Counted from the first letter of the stretch, positions 43,896 to 54,413 are shown. The stretch is 64,000 bases of DNA from an uncultured Clostridia bacterium (GCA_947624375.1 CANQKD010000006.1:56326-120325), one strand, 5' to 3'. Notes: generated by a model from the sequence alone, not told the origin. Numbers and translations are program-made.

Positions 43896-44708
43896 TCAAC
43901 TCCGATCAAGATATGATCTTATTTTATCCAGACAATCGTTTAAAAGCGCGGTGTCCACCATGCCGTTTTGGTCAAAAGCTGTCGCCTCTGCGGTAAAGCA
44001 GCCCGTGTAACCAACGCTCTTTAGCTTTTCAAAGAACTTGTCAAAATCTATATGCCCCATGCCCACGGGCAATGTTTTAAGCGCCTGCCATTCCATATAT
44101 CCGCCGCCGTAATCATTCACGTGCAGATGGCGCACATTCTGCCACAGCCTTTGGCAGCTCTCACCGCAGAATATCTCGTCCTGACCGTGAAAAGCAGCCA
44201 TTTTTGTATCATAAATAAGCCCTGCATCGGGGTATTTATCAACAAGCTGCTGCCAGCGAGTAATCGGGTCTTTTTCGTGGCAGACTACATTTTCAACCAG
44301 CAGATCTATACCATATTTTTCGGCTGTTTTTCGCAGTATCCCATACCCTTTAAGGCTGTTTTCAAAATTGCTGTCGGATATAATGCCGTTCCACAAATGC
44401 AAAACAGCCTTGTCTGCGCCTATCTCGTTTGCAATACGGCAGTTAAGTTCAAACCTGCGCTGCGCCTCCGAGAATTCGCCTTTCGTTACAAACTCGCCGA
44501 TGTGCTTTTCAAAGTGCATAACAGGGAAGAGCACCCCCAAGCTTTTCAGCACGCTAAGAAGCTCGTCCGCCCTGTCATACCAGCTGTCGTACATCATAAA
44601 CTCAAAGCCGTCGCAGTTTATAAGTGGGGCAAGCTTATGCAGCAGCTGAAAACGCCTGCCATTTGGTCTGCCAAGCAGCGCACCCGTTGAGCAAAGAACC
44701 CTGTTCAT
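43896..44708 (-). CDS. Sugar phosphate isomerase/epimerase-like TIM-barrel protein
   Basis: A 270-residue protein of the xylose isomerase-like TIM-barrel (AP endonuclease 2) superfamily: CDGFEFMMYDSWYD, VMHFEKHIGEF, LLVENVVCHE (metal-binding Glu), IYDTKMAAFHGQD and VRHLHVNDYGGG (His/Asp). These are plausible metal ligands. Its ATG overlaps the stop of the DUF3783-type gene by four bases (ATGA). Substrate unknown. Why it sits in a diaminopimelate operon is not clear. Confidence 0.82.
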   Translation of the reverse strand: MNRVLCSTGALLGRPNGRRFQLLHKLAPLINCDGFEFMMYDSWYDRADELLSVLKSLGVLFPVMHFEKHIGEFVTKGEFSEAQRRFELNCRIANEIGADKAVLHLWNGIISDSNFENSLKGYGILRKTAEKYGIDLLVENVVCHEKDPITRWQQLVDKYPDAGLIYDTKMAAFHGQDEIFCGESCQRLWQNVRHLHVNDYGGGYMEWQALKTLPVGMGHIDFDKFFEKLKSVGYTGCFTAEATAFDQNGMVDTALLNDCLDKIRSYLDRS

Positions 44709-45100
44709 GACTGCACACCGTGCATCATTTTGTGTTCTTTTTCAAGCTCAGCCACCAGCGCGCCCAGCGCCCAAGCTTTGTTGGTGTCGGTAACAACGCA
44801 TTTTAAGTCAACGGTGTTTTTGCTCTCGCGCAGCCTATCTAGTATAGTATTCATAGTCTGCCGCTCAACGCCCGAGAACACCAAAGCCTCGCTCTGTGGT
44901 ATCTCACAGTTCATGATTTCTCCCGTAAAGCCCTTGTATCCGCACAAATATCCCACCGAGTACACCGCGCTCATCGTGTCAAGCTGCACAGGGTGAACGC
45001 CTTCCTCGCTGCATATCTGCGCTACTTCATAAGAGCGTTTGTTTTCAAGATTGTAAAGCAGCGCAGTCGGGGCTATTCTGGTTTGTATTCTAGCTTTCAT
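44705..45100 (-). CDS. DUF3783-like small protein
   Basis: A 131-residue protein (KARIQTRIAPTALLYN start; CEIPQSEALVFSGV; a WALGALVAELEKEH end). The central ALVFSGVERQTMNTILDRL segment and downstream TNKAWALG resemble DUF3783 proteins of Clostridia. No catalytic residues are evident. It lies 12 bases after dapB and overlaps the TIM-barrel gene, so it belongs to the same transcript. Function unknown. Confidence 0.65.
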   Translation of the reverse strand: MKARIQTRIAPTALLYNLENKRSYEVAQICSEEGVHPVQLDTMSAVYSVGYLCGYKGFTGEIMNCEIPQSEALVFSGVERQTMNTILDRLRESKNTVDLKCVVTDTNKAWALGALVAELEKEHKMMHGVQS

Positions 45101-45112
45101 GATCTGCCGCCT

Positions 45113-45871
45113 TTACTTTACATCTTTCATAAGGTCTGACATATCATAAATGCCTGCGCCCAATTTAGAAAGATACACAGCCGCGTTTACCGCGCCCACC
45201 GCAAACACTTCTTTAGAAGCCGCCTGATGCGAGAGTGTTATGACCTCGTCGCGGCCTGCGAAGATTATCTCATGTTCGCCGACAATTGTGCCGCCGCGTA
45301 TAGAGTGTATGCCTATCTCGTTTTCAGATCTCTTCTTGCGCTGCGAGTGGCGGTCATAGATGTAGCTTTTCGGCTCGTCAAGGACTTCGTTTATAGCGTT
45401 TGCAAGCATCAGCGCCGTGCCGCTGGGGGCATCGAGCTTCTGATTGTGGTGCTTTTCAACTATCTCGATGTCAAACTGTCCGCCCAGAATTTTAGCGGCA
45501 GTCTTCGCCAGCGTTGACAACAGATTTATGCCAAGCGACATATTCCACGTAAAGAAAACGGGTATCTGCTCCGCCGCCGATTTTATCTTAGCTATATCTT
45601 CATCGGTGTAGCCTGTGGTAGCGGCAACCAGCGCCACGTTGTTTGTAAGGCAGTATTCCAAGAGATCAGAAAGTACCGACGGGTGCGAAAAATCAATAAT
45701 AACATCGGGTCTTTCGCTCAGCTCCTGCGGCTTTTTTACTATAGGAAAATCAGCCTGACCCTCGCCTATATCAATACCTGCGCAAACGCGGCAGTCATCA
45801 CGCGCCGCTATAATGTTTGCAAGCACTCTGCCCATTTTGCCCAAAGCGCCGCACAATACAATGTTCACCAT
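45113..45871 (-). CDS. dapB: 4-Hydroxy-tetrahydrodipicolinate reductase
   Basis: A 252-residue enzyme of normal DapB length. N-terminal NAD(P) motif (VLCGALGKMGR), ATTGYTDEDI, the catalytic-site motif EKHHNQKLDAPSGTA (His-His and Lys) and the SIRGGTIVGEHEI segment are intact. It reduces the DapA product to tetrahydrodipicolinate, the substrate of DapL (7592-8794). Third gene of the asd-dapA-dapB operon. Confidence 0.95.
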   Translation of the reverse strand: MVNIVLCGALGKMGRVLANIIAARDDCRVCAGIDIGEGQADFPIVKKPQELSERPDVIIDFSHPSVLSDLLEYCLTNNVALVAATTGYTDEDIAKIKSAAEQIPVFFTWNMSLGINLLSTLAKTAAKILGGQFDIEIVEKHHNQKLDAPSGTALMLANAINEVLDEPKSYIYDRHSQRKKRSENEIGIHSIRGGTIVGEHEIIFAGRDEVITLSHQAASKEVFAVGAVNAAVYLSKLGAGIYDMSDLMKDVK

Positions 45872-45903
45872 ATTTTTTATCCTCTTATGTATAATATTTG
45901 TAT

Positions 45904-45927
45904 GGGGATACAGCGCACCGTATCCCC
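45904..45927 (-). promoter_or_regulatory. Stem-loop between dapA and dapB
   Basis: GGGGATAC pairs with GTATCCCC around an 8-base loop. There is no T run on the minus strand, so it is more likely an mRNA processing or stabilising hairpin than a terminator. Confidence 0.5.
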
Positions 45928-45934
45928 GTTTATG

Positions 45935-46825
45935 TTATTTCAGCAGACCTATCTTCTCCATAGCTGCCTTTAGTGTTGCCTTGCCGTTTTCGTTCATCTC
46001 GATAAGCGGCATTCTGCACGGTCCTGCCTTGAATCCCATAAGGTTCAGAGCCTCTTTTACAGGAATGGGGTTCACATCGCAGAAAAGCGCGTTTGCAAAT
46101 TCGAGTACATTCAAAAACTTCTTGTTCGCCTGCGCAAAATTGCCGTCCAGGCAAAGCTGGCATATCTCATGTGTCTCAAACGGCATACAGTTAGAAAGCA
46201 CCGATATAACGCCCTTTCCGCCAAGAGCCATAATAGGCACTATCTGATCGTCGTTGCCGCTGTATATCGTCAGGTCGTCGCCGCACAGCGCGGCAATTTT
46301 AGCCACCTGACTGATATTTCCGCTTGCCTCTTTTACTGCCACTATGTTCTCTACCTTTGAAAGTTTCTGACAGGTCTCGGGGGCTATGTTCACGCCCGTC
46401 CTCGAGGGCACGTTGTAAAGAATTATCGGCAGATCTACAGCGTTTGCAATTGCTGTAAAATGCGCCACAAGCCCTGCCTGAGATGTCTTGTTGTAGTATG
46501 GCGTAACGCACAGCAGAGCATCTGCGCCGATCTCCTGAGCTTTCTTAGAAAGATTTACTGCATACTCTGTGTGGTTAGAGCCCGTACCAGCAATAACAGG
46601 CACTCTCTTAGCCGTCTTTTCAACAGCAAAACGAATGCACTCAACGTGCTCTTCGTCTGTCATGGTCGCGCTTTCGCCCGTTGTACCGCAAATAACAATG
46701 GCATCAGTGCCGTTGTCTATGTTGAAGTCAATAAGCCTGCCAAGACCGTCAAAATTTATCGTTCCGTCTTCATACATAGGTGTAGCGATAGCCACCGCCG
46801 CACCGGTAAAAATAATAGGCTTCAT
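45935..46825 (-). CDS. dapA: 4-Hydroxy-tetrahydrodipicolinate synthase
   Basis: A 296-residue TIM-barrel aldolase. CGTTGESATMTDEEH (substrate-binding GTTGE), the catalytic Tyr in LYNVPSRTGV, the Schiff-base Lys in VAVKEASGN and YSGNDDQ are all there. It condenses pyruvate with aspartate semialdehyde. AAAGGAAC precedes the ATG. Second gene of the operon under the lysine riboswitch. Its product also leads to dipicolinate through DpaAB. Confidence 0.96.
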   Translation of the reverse strand: MKPIIFTGAAVAIATPMYEDGTINFDGLGRLIDFNIDNGTDAIVICGTTGESATMTDEEHVECIRFAVEKTAKRVPVIAGTGSNHTEYAVNLSKKAQEIGADALLCVTPYYNKTSQAGLVAHFTAIANAVDLPIILYNVPSRTGVNIAPETCQKLSKVENIVAVKEASGNISQVAKIAALCGDDLTIYSGNDDQIVPIMALGGKGVISVLSNCMPFETHEICQLCLDGNFAQANKKFLNVLEFANALFCDVNPIPVKEALNLMGFKAGPCRMPLIEMNENGKATLKAAMEKIGLLK

Positions 46826-46849
46826 AAAGTTTGTTCCTTTCTGTAAAGT

Positions 46850-47926
46850 TTAGTCTAAATATCCCTTAGCCGCCAGAAGCTCTGCAAGCAAGACCGCGCC
46901 GCCTGCCGCGCCCCTTAAAGTGTTGTGGCTCAGGCATACGAATTTGTAGTCATACTGCGTGTCCTCGCGCAGCCTGCCTATAGATATCGCCATGCCGCCT
47001 TCCATATCCCTGTCAAGTTTGGTCTGAGGGCGGTCGTCTTCCTCAAAGTAGTTCAAAAACTGCTTCGGCGCAGATGGCAGCCCAAGCTCCTGCGGTACGC
47101 CCGAAAATTCTTTCCACGCTTTAAGTATATCTTCTTTAGAGGGCTTGTTTTCAAAAGATACGAACGCCGCCGCAATGTGACCGTTAGAAACAGGCACTCT
47201 CAGGCACTGCGTTGTTATAGACGGCTCGGTCGCATCAACTATCTTGTCGCCCTCTATCTTGCCCCAGACTTTCAGCGGCTCGAGGTTTGATTTTTCTTCC
47301 TCTCCGCCGATGTAGGGGATAACGTTGTCGATCATCTCAGGCCATGTCTTGAATGTCTTTCCTGCGCCCGAAATAGCCTGATATGTGCAGGCAAGCACCT
47401 TTGTAATGCCGTACTTTCTCAGTGGGTGCAGCGCAGGTACATAGCTTTGTATCGAGCAGTTTGACTTTACCGCAATAAAGCCCCTCTTTGTGCCAAGACG
47501 CTTTCTCTGCGCGTTTATTATCTCAATGTGTTCGGGGTTCAGCTCGGGTATCACCATAGGTACGTCATCAGTGTGCCTGTGAGCAGAGTTGTTGGAGATA
47601 ACGGGGCACTCAGCCTTTGCGTACATCTCTTCCAGAGCCTTTATCTCGTCTTTTTTCATGTTCACCGCGCAGAACACAAAGTCCACCATGGAGGCAATTT
47701 TTTCAACGTCCGCCTGTGCGTCCATAATGACCATGTCTTCCATAGCTTTGGGCATCGGTGTATCCAAAGCCCAGCGCTCGCCTACAGCCTCTTTGTATGT
47801 CTTGCCTGCCGTTCTTGAAGATGCCGCAAGCACCTTTACTTCAAACCAGGGGTGGTTTTCAAGCAAAGATGCAAATCTCTGTCCGACCATGCCTGTCGCG
47901 CCGATGATACCAACATTGTAATGCAT
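46850..47926 (-). CDS. asd: Aspartate-semialdehyde dehydrogenase (archaeal/yeast-type)
   Basis: A 358-residue enzyme: NADP motif [12 protein letters not shown], catalytic Cys in KSNCSIQSY, and the SGAGKT and [10 protein letters not shown] motifs. The length and the [15 protein letters not shown] segment place it in the archaeal/fungal branch rather than the common bacterial one. It makes aspartate semialdehyde, the branch point for lysine, threonine and methionine. First gene of the operon, with AAGGAG 9 bases upstream, behind the lysine riboswitch. Confidence 0.94.
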   Translation of the reverse strand: MHYNVGIIGATGMVGQRFASLLENHPWFEVKVLAASSRTAGKTYKEAVGERWALDTPMPKAMEDMVIMDAQADVEKIASMVDFVFCAVNMKKDEIKALEEMYAKAECPVISNNSAHRHTDDVPMVIPELNPEHIEIINAQRKRLGTKRGFIAVKSNCSIQSYVPALHPLRKYGITKVLACTYQAISGAGKTFKTWPEMIDNVIPYIGGEEEKSNLEPLKVWGKIEGDKIVDATEPSITTQCLRVPVSNGHIAAAFVSFENKPSKEDILKAWKEFSGVPQELGLPSAPKQFLNYFEEDDRPQTKLDRDMEGGMAISIGRLREDTQYDYKFVCLSHNTLRGAAGGAVLLAELLAAKGYLD

Positions 47927-48036
47927 AATTTCTTACTCCTTATTATGTTCATTTGTTCCGGCATTTTGCAAAATACACAAAATAACTCTCTGCAATAGTG
48001 CCATAATGCACGAAACATAAAATTTGCCCGAAATTT

Positions 48037-48063
48037 AAAAAAATCGGTTGAAAAACAGCCGAT
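48037..48063 (-). terminator. Riboswitch expression-platform terminator
   Basis: On the minus strand ATCGGCTG pairs with CAACCGAT (one mismatch) and is followed by a run of T residues, between the lysine aptamer and asd. It would form when lysine is bound. Confidence 0.75.
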
Positions 48064-48105
48064 CATACAATATAATATTAAGTAGTGTGTTTATCATATC
48101 TGTGG

Positions 48106-48294
48106 TAAACAATAGCACTCCATCATACTGTATGATGACAATCACGACCCTGTTAAGACCGTGATCAGCAGCGGAGGACCCCTGGCTCTCCGAAACTTCG
48201 GCGGCATTGCCTTTCACTTGCATTATGCACCGGGGTGTGCCGCGTGTTTCCACGCAAAGGCAAGTTACTTTTCGTTGCCGCGCCTCTATCTGTT
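48106..48294 (-). ncRNA. Lysine riboswitch (L box) controlling asd-dapA-dapB
   Basis: The leader begins AGATAGAGGCGCGG and contains AAAAGTAACTTGCC, GTGAAAGGCAATGCCGCCG and AAGTTTCGGAGAGCCAGGGG in order: the conserved AGAGGNGC, AGTA, GAAAGG, GCCGAAG and GGAGAGC-type blocks of the L box. AACAGATAG at the 5' end can pair with CTATTGTT near 48106 to close P1. A short CATCATA/TATGATG hairpin and a terminator follow. Lysine should switch off the whole downstream operon, including its passenger genes. Confidence 0.88.
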
Positions 48295-48300
48295 GATACT

Positions 48301-48329
48301 ATAATAGCAGAATTTTTTCTCCGTGTCAA
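48301..48329 (-). promoter_or_regulatory. Promoter of the lysine operon
   Basis: On the minus strand TTGACA (48329-48324), 17 bases, TATTAT (48306-48301), directly before the riboswitch. Confidence 0.85.
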
Positions 48330-48421
48330 CACATTTTTATCATTTTCGGAGATTTTGACCTTACAAAGCCTTAATATCCCCGTATAACTGTATATTATTC
48401 CAAAGCAAATGAGGTTTTATT

Positions 48422-49477
48422 ATGCCCGATAGTCTTGATCTCAACGATCTTAAACGCTCAGATTTTTTCTATGAACTTCCGCAGGAGCTTATAGCCCAGA
48501 CGCCCGTTGAGCCGCGAAACTCATCGCGTCTTCTGCACCTTGACCGCAAAACGGGAGATATAGCGCACGACCGTTTTTATAATCTATGCAATTATCTTAA
48601 AAAAGGTGACCTGCTCGTGCTCAACGACAGCCGCGTTATACCTGCGCGCATTTACGGCGAGCGTGAGGATACCCACAGTTTTATAGAATTTTTGCTGCTC
48701 GAGCAGAAAGAGAACATGGTGTGGGAGCTTATCTGCCGACCGGGAAAAAAAGCGAAAGTCGGAACGCGGTTTGTATTCGGCGAGGGTCTTTTGAAAGCCG
48801 AGATAATAGAGGTAAAAGACGACGGCAACCGCATTGCGAGGTTTGAGTGTCGAAGCGGAAATATATATTCCGCGCTTGATGAGATAGGGCAGATGCCCCT
48901 GCCGCCGTATATTACAGAGAAACTTCGCGACAAAGAGCGTTACCAGACCGTATACAGCCGCGAACTGGGCTCGGCAGCCGCGCCCACGGCAGGTCTGCAC
49001 TTTACAAAACAGCAGCTTGAAGAAATAAAGCAAATGGGCGTGGGTATAGCGTATGTTACACTGCATATAGGGCTGGGCACTTTTCGCCCCGTTAAGGAAG
49101 ATAAGGTGCTTGATCACAAAATGCACAGTGAGCATTATGAGCTTTCGCAGATAACCGCCGACATGATAAACAAAACCAAAGAGAGCGGCGGCAGAGTTAT
49201 AGCGGTGGGCACAACATCATGCCGCACGCTTGAAAGCGTTGCACAGCAGCATGGCAAAATAGTGCCCTGCCACGGCAGCACAGATATTTTTATCTATCCC
49301 GGGTATGAATTCAAGGTGCTTGACGGGCTTATAACCAACTTCCACCTGCCCGAAAGCACGCTGATAATGCTGGTTTCAGCCTTTGCAGGGTATGAAAACA
49401 CCATGAGAGCATATGAAATAGCCGTCAAAGAGCGGTACAGGTTTTTTTCTTTTGGGGATAGTATGATTATTTTGTAA
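48422..49477 (+). CDS. queA: tRNA preQ1(34) S-adenosylmethionine ribosyltransferase-isomerase
   Basis: A 351-residue Que[20 protein letters not shown] start, [51 protein letters not shown] and [10 protein letters not shown] are all family motifs. It builds epoxyqueuosine from preQ1-tRNA. The partner tgt lies 1 kb downstream, with a repeat block and a PAS protein gene between. No preQ1 riboswitch is seen upstream. AATGAGGTTTT precedes the ATG. Confidence 0.96.
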   Translation: MPDSLDLNDLKRSDFFYELPQELIAQTPVEPRNSSRLLHLDRKTGDIAHDRFYNLCNYLKKGDLLVLNDSRVIPARIYGEREDTHSFIEFLLLEQKENMVWELICRPGKKAKVGTRFVFGEGLLKAEIIEVKDDGNRIARFECRSGNIYSALDEIGQMPLPPYITEKLRDKERYQTVYSRELGSAAAPTAGLHFTKQQLEEIKQMGVGIAYVTLHIGLGTFRPVKEDKVLDHKMHSEHYELSQITADMINKTKESGGRVIAVGTTSCRTLESVAQQHGKIVPCHGSTDIFIYPGYEFKVLDGLITNFHLPESTLIMLVSAFAGYENTMRAYEIAVKERYRFFSFGDSMIIL

Positions 49478-49483
49478 TAATTG

Positions 49484-50045
49484 CGCTGTCGCGCAGCCTG
49501 CGGAGCTGTTCAACGCCCCAACTGTACTTCAGCCACCACGCTAAGAAATACGCGGAAGTATAATATTTTGCTTTATATGATTTTTTACATTGTACGGCGT
49601 TCCATTATGGAACGCGGAAAGAGAGCGTTGCGCTACAACTAGGAGAGGCTCAGCTATTAGAAGCAAGAGATTTAGAGGCAAGAAGCAAGAAGATTTGGCT
49701 TTTCACTTTGTGTGGCGTTCTCTGAGAGAACGCGGCAAAAGATATATGCGCTACAACTAGGAGAGGCTCACCTTTGAGAAGCAAGAAAACGAGAAGCAAG
49801 AGGCAAGAAATTGCTTTTTTCAGTTTATCACAAATTTTTCAAAACGCGTATCTTGCCTCTTGCCTCTTTCTAAACCGCATGAATGACAACTTCGCGTAAA
49901 CATCGGAAAATCATTTCTAACTTCTAACTTCTCACCTCTAACCTCTAGCGGCGGCGCGCACGTTGTGTTTGTGGGGTTTCACCCCACACCCCACGACCCT
50001 TTTGAAAAAGGGTCGATCGAAAACTTTTAATGTCTTGACAAGACT
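49484..50045. repeat. Composite intergenic repeat block between queA and the PAS gene
   Basis: The 609-base gap has no credible gene. Contents: module A (49484-49520), module B with hairpin GGCGTTCCATTATGGAACGC (about 49599-49618), a related hairpin GCGTTCTCTGAGAGAACGC (49725-49743), a duplicated segment GCGCTACAACTAGGAGAGGC (49630 and 49748), GCAAGAR heptamer runs (49660-49690, 49780-49812, 49852-49868), a five-heptamer block (49915-49949) and module D with hairpin GACCCTTT/AAAGGGTC (49995-50014). Confidence 0.85.
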
Positions 50046-50086
50046 TAAAAAATTACCGATTAATTTTATTTAAAGGAGCTATACCC

Positions 50087-50458
50087 ATGAACCTTTCCCC
50101 ATTCTTCAAAGGCATTATCGATGCCGACGAAAAAGCCGTTGTCATCTGCGATGCGGCGAATACCATAGTATACTTAAACCCTGCGGCGGTCAGGCAGTAC
50201 GCCAAACGCGGCGGCGCGGCACTGGTGGGGCAGAGCATCTTCGACTGCCACAACCAGCGCTCTCGCGAGATAATCGCCGCAAATGTAGCGAAGATGAAAG
50301 CCGATAAGACTGTGAACAAGATCTTCGAGTTCCACAAGACACGTGACGGCTGCAACGACGATGTCTACTGCGCCGCGATACGCGACGAGAACGGCGAGTT
50401 TATAGGCTACTACGAAAAATTCGAGGATAAAAACCTCTACAAGAACGGAGAAATTTAA
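50087..50458 (+). CDS. Small PAS-domain protein
   Basis: A 123-residue protein that is a single PAS domain: EKAVVICDAANTIVYLNPAAV, GQSIFDCHNQRSREII and an end GEFIGYYEKFED. There is no output domain, so it may bind a small molecule or sense redox and work through a partner. AAAGGAG precedes the ATG. The tgt start codon begins at its stop codon, so the two are in one operon. Confidence 0.85.
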   Translation: MNLSPFFKGIIDADEKAVVICDAANTIVYLNPAAVRQYAKRGGAALVGQSIFDCHNQRSREIIAANVAKMKADKTVNKIFEFHKTRDGCNDDVYCAAIRDENGEFIGYYEKFEDKNLYKNGEI

Positions 50459-51607
<1,149 letters not shown>

Positions 51608-52365
51608 TATTTTTTGCGCTTTCTTGTCGGCTTAAGCCTCCAAGCCATCAATGACACACATTGATACTTCGCATCAAGTGCAAATTACTTAGCCGCCGAA
51701 AGTGGGGCGGCGATTTTGCACAGCGCGTTTAATCTCAATAGCGTGGACTTTCACGTCAGTTCCACAAAAGCTGTAAATCAACTGTAGTGAAATTTATATG
51801 CAGTATATTATAAATCATGTTCCCGCACTACTGACCTCCGTTGCCTTACAAACAAAACCTATGCGTATTTCGCTATTTAGCCTTTACCACAAAGGCACGA
51901 AGTTCCGAGCGAAAAGGTCTCGAAATACCACCAAGGCTCAGCGCGTGGTCGTAGGTGTCGGGTACAGCGGTCGCAAGCGACCGCTTAAAGAGAGCTCGAG
52001 GGGAAATTTTAGATAAGAAGGGAGCAAGTTTCGCAAGAAACTTGGCGCGTTCGTTTACGAACGCTGCGGAGCTTGCGCGCCCTGCCTTGCAGATACACTC
52101 CCTATACCCCTATGGTTTTTCCCTCGCATAGAGTTGCGCAAACGTATTAGCACGCTCAAAATGAAAAGAAAGCCGAACTACAGAGGGCGTTGCACAGCTC
52201 CGCAGGTTAGCTGCGAAAGCAGCAACAATAAATCTTGCTTCTTGCTTCTATCTGAACCGCAGGCATAAAAAGCCCACGCAAAAGCCTCAAGACCGCTTCT
52301 AACTTCTAACCTCTCACCTCTTACTTCTAATAGCGGAATATTTTCTGCGCGGTTTATTTTACCCC
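51608..52365. repeat. Repeat-rich gap between tgt and smpB
   Basis: No gene is supported. 51615-51755 carries a module (CTTGTCGGCTTAAGCCTCCAAGCC, then GATTTTGCACAGCGCGTTTAATCTC) that recurs at 62192-62335. Three perfect hairpins follow: 51966-51985 (AGCGGTCGC/GCGACCGCT), 52025-52044 (CAAGTTTC/GAAACTTG) and 52047-52064 (GCGTTCG/CGAACGC). Then a module-A fragment (52190-52215), a GCAAGAR run (52232-52250) and a five-heptamer block (52297-52331). Confidence 0.75.
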
Positions 52366-52394
52366 TTGACAAACCGCCAAAAGTGTGTTATCAT
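52366..52394 (+). promoter_or_regulatory. Promoter of smpB
   Basis: TTGACA (52366-52371), 17-base spacer, TATCAT (52389-52394). Confidence 0.8.
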
Positions 52395-52433
52395 AATTTA
52401 CTACCTGAAAGAGTGACGAAAGGAGCTGAGGAT

Positions 52434-52901
52434 ATGGCTGACAGCAAAGGCATTAAGATCATCGCCGAAAACAGGCAGGCGAGGCACGAATATTTCATTC
52501 TTGAGACCATTGAATGCGGCATAGAGCTGGTCGGCACAGAGGTCAAGTCTATCCGCAGCGGCGGCGTGAATCTGAAGGACAGCTGGTGCAGCATTGAGGA
52601 CTACGAGATGTTTGTTAGGCAGATGCACATATCGCCTTACGAGAAAGGCAACATCTTCAACCGCGACCCGCTTCGGGTGCGCAGGCTGCTTTTGCACAAG
52701 CGCGAGATTATCAGGCTTTTTAACGAGGTCCGCCAGCAGGGGCTTACGCTCGTGCCGCTGTCGCTTTACTTCAAGGGCGGCAGGGTGAAAATGCAGATTG
52801 CTTTGTGCAAGGGCAAACAGCTTCACGACAAGCGCGATGACATGGCGAAAAAGGCTGCACAGAGAGAAATTGAACGCGCGGTAAAAGAGCGCAACAAATA
52901 A
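52434..52901 (+). CDS. smpB: SsrA-binding protein SmpB
   Basis: A 155-residue Smp[14 protein letters not shown] start, [45 protein letters not shown] and the basic C-terminal tail are intact. It delivers tmRNA to stalled ribosomes. ATG 52434 is chosen for its AAAGGAG site. The tmRNA gene begins at the next base after its stop codon. Confidence 0.96.
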   Translation: MADSKGIKIIAENRQARHEYFILETIECGIELVGTEVKSIRSGGVNLKDSWCSIEDYEMFVRQMHISPYEKGNIFNRDPLRVRRLLLHKREIIRLFNEVRQQGLTLVPLSLYFKGGRVKMQIALCKGKQLHDKRDDMAKKAAQREIERAVKERNK

Positions 52902-53259
52902 GGGGATGTAATGGTTTCGACGGGGATCTGAAAGCACGATAAGCGAGCAGAGTAGTGAACGCTCTTCAAAGTCACAACTTTCTAAATTCAAACGACAACA
53001 ACTCATTTGAATTGGCTGCTGCCTAAGCAGCGCCCGTCTGCCCTGAGAGTACCACGGCTCTTGGCAGGCGTCGACTAGTGGTGAACGCTCCGCGGCGATG
53101 ACTGTGACCGCTGAGTGCATGACAGTCTACCAAGCGCAGCCGCCTGCTTGTTTGCAGCTGCGCGAGGGAACGGGCTTTTGCCGCAATAACAAGCTACGCT
53201 CGTAGAAATTCGTTCGGACGGGTTTTCGGACAGGGGTTCGACTCCCCTCATCTCCACCA
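52902..53259 (+). ncRNA. ssrA: Transfer-messenger RNA (tmRNA)
   Basis: Starts GGGGATGTAATGGTTTCGAC and ends with the TTCGACTCCCCTCATCTCC T-arm/acceptor and an encoded CCA (53257-53259). GGGGATG (52902-52908) pairs with CATCTCC. The tag frame ends AAC GAC AAC AAC TCA TTT then GAA TTG GCT GCT GCC TAA (...NDNNSFELAAA), near 52990-53027. The resume codon was not fixed with certainty. Confidence 0.95.
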
Positions 53260-53266
53260 GAATTTA

Positions 53267-53300
53267 ATAAAGCCTCGATTATTCGAGACTTTATTTTTAT
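53267..53300 (+). terminator. Terminator of ssrA
   Basis: ATAAAGCCTCG (53267-53277) pairs with CGAGACTTTAT (53284-53294, one mismatch), followed by TTTTTATTT. Confidence 0.82.
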
Positions 53301-53584
53301 TTACACGATTTTTACACGTTGTTTGCCTGCCAGACCCACCACGGGCCTTTTTTATTTTCGTATATATTATTTGCGCTTACGCGCGGCCTGCGGAGCTGTT
53401 CAACGCTCATATTTACATATTCTAACAATTATATACCGATAAAATCCCCCTTCCACTAGCCGCCCAACAGGAGAACTACTGGCGGAATATTCTTCCAACA
53501 GTGTGGGGGAATGTGCTTTTATGTGGGAAAGAGCGTGGAGAGTATGGCAGTCAGCTGTGGTTGTTGGGCGTGCGCGTTCAATGC
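53301..53584. repeat. Short repeat block after ssrA
   Basis: Contains module A (53369-53404) and one GAATATTC palindrome (53480-53497) with the usual CCGCCCAAC upstream flank. No gene and no clear integrase or att repeat was seen, although tmRNA 3' ends are common integration sites. Confidence 0.65.
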
Positions 53585-53614
53585 TTGACAAAATGCTCGT
53601 TTTCGTGCTACACT
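53585..53614 (+). promoter_or_regulatory. Promoter of the 53646 gene
   Basis: TTGACA (53585-53590), 18-base spacer, TACACT (53609-53614). Confidence 0.75.
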
Positions 53615-53645
53615 AAATCAGTACACCATACACAGGAGGCGGACT

Positions 53646-54413
53646 ATGAATTTATCCCCGGAGGCACAGAAGTTTTTATGGTACTCATTATTTAGCAAAA
53701 GCTATGATAAACTTGCCGGCGACCACGATTACGCGCTGAAAATATGCGCACGGCGTGCATACCGCGACATGAACCGAACGCTGAAATTTTATTCAAATAA
53801 GAATAAGCAAAAGGATTTTCAAGATGAGGTATTCGCGCATAATGCATACCGTGATAAAAACCAAACGCTGAAAGATGCTTCCGACAAGAAAAAGCGCGAG
53901 GATTTCCGGGATGAGATATGCGCTATTATCATCACCGGCATAGAAAAACTGCTGATGTGTTGTGATAAGGCGGAATTTGACTGCAAGCACTCAGAGATAT
54001 GTACTGAAATTATAGCCGCCGCAAAAGACGCCAATATTCTTAAACAACGGAATAATTGTGAAGAAGTTTTCTATTACGGGCAGGCGCAGAAATGGCTCAA
54101 CATGACTATGAAATATATGCGTATAATGGGCTTTTGGACTGATGAGCTGAAGCCGTTGGGATCATATTTGCACGTACCTGTAGACAACATTATCATGCAA
54201 GAAGCTTCTGACATAGGAGTAAAACTGCCAAGAACAGACGGCAGCAGCGGCAAATACAGCGATGCAACATTGCCGTGGAGCAAGTGGGAGTCGGATAATT
54301 ATAAAACATTTCAAAACGAACTGCAAAGCAGATTAAAAGAGGTCTCACCGCAAGAGCTGCCCATGGAGTGGGAAAGCCGCGTTTGGGCTGGCGCAGAAAA
54401 AGACGAAATGTAA
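53646..54413 (+). CDS. Unrecognised 255-residue protein with an internal duplication
   Basis: I do not recognise a family. It is a soluble, mostly helical protein. Two adjacent segments of about 28 residues are alike: AYRDMNRTLKFYSNKNKQKD (about 38-57) and AYRDKNQTLKDASDKKKRED (about 66-85), each followed by F(Q/R)DE. The C-terminal part has many Trp, Lys and Glu residues and no signal peptide. AGGAGG lies 7 bases before the ATG and a good promoter precedes it, so expression is likely. Lower GC and A-rich codons than its neighbours, and a place just after ssrA, could mean acquisition by transfer (inference). Confidence 0.7.
   Translation: MNLSPEAQKFLWYSLFSKSYDKLAGDHDYALKICARRAYRDMNRTLKFYSNKNKQKDFQDEVFAHNAYRDKNQTLKDASDKKKREDFRDEICAIIITGIEKLLMCCDKAEFDCKHSEICTEIIAAAKDANILKQRNNCEEVFYYGQAQKWLNMTMKYMRIMGFWTDELKPLGSYLHVPVDNIIMQEASDIGVKLPRTDGSSGKYSDATLPWSKWESDNYKTFQNELQSRLKEVSPQELPMEWESRVWAGAEKDEM

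Noticed and set aside
48340..48421. preQ1 riboswitch before queA
   Set aside because: No aptamer-like sequence is present in the short AT-rich leader.
51798..52016. 72-codon ORF between tgt and smpB
   Set aside because: No ribosome site and it runs into a hairpin; codon composition is not protein-like.
52401..53120. 239-codon minus-strand ORF across smpB and ssrA
   Set aside because: It is antisense to two well-supported genes.
53260..53645. Integration site of a genomic island at the ssrA 3' end
   Set aside because: No integrase gene and no direct repeat of the tmRNA end were seen within the window.
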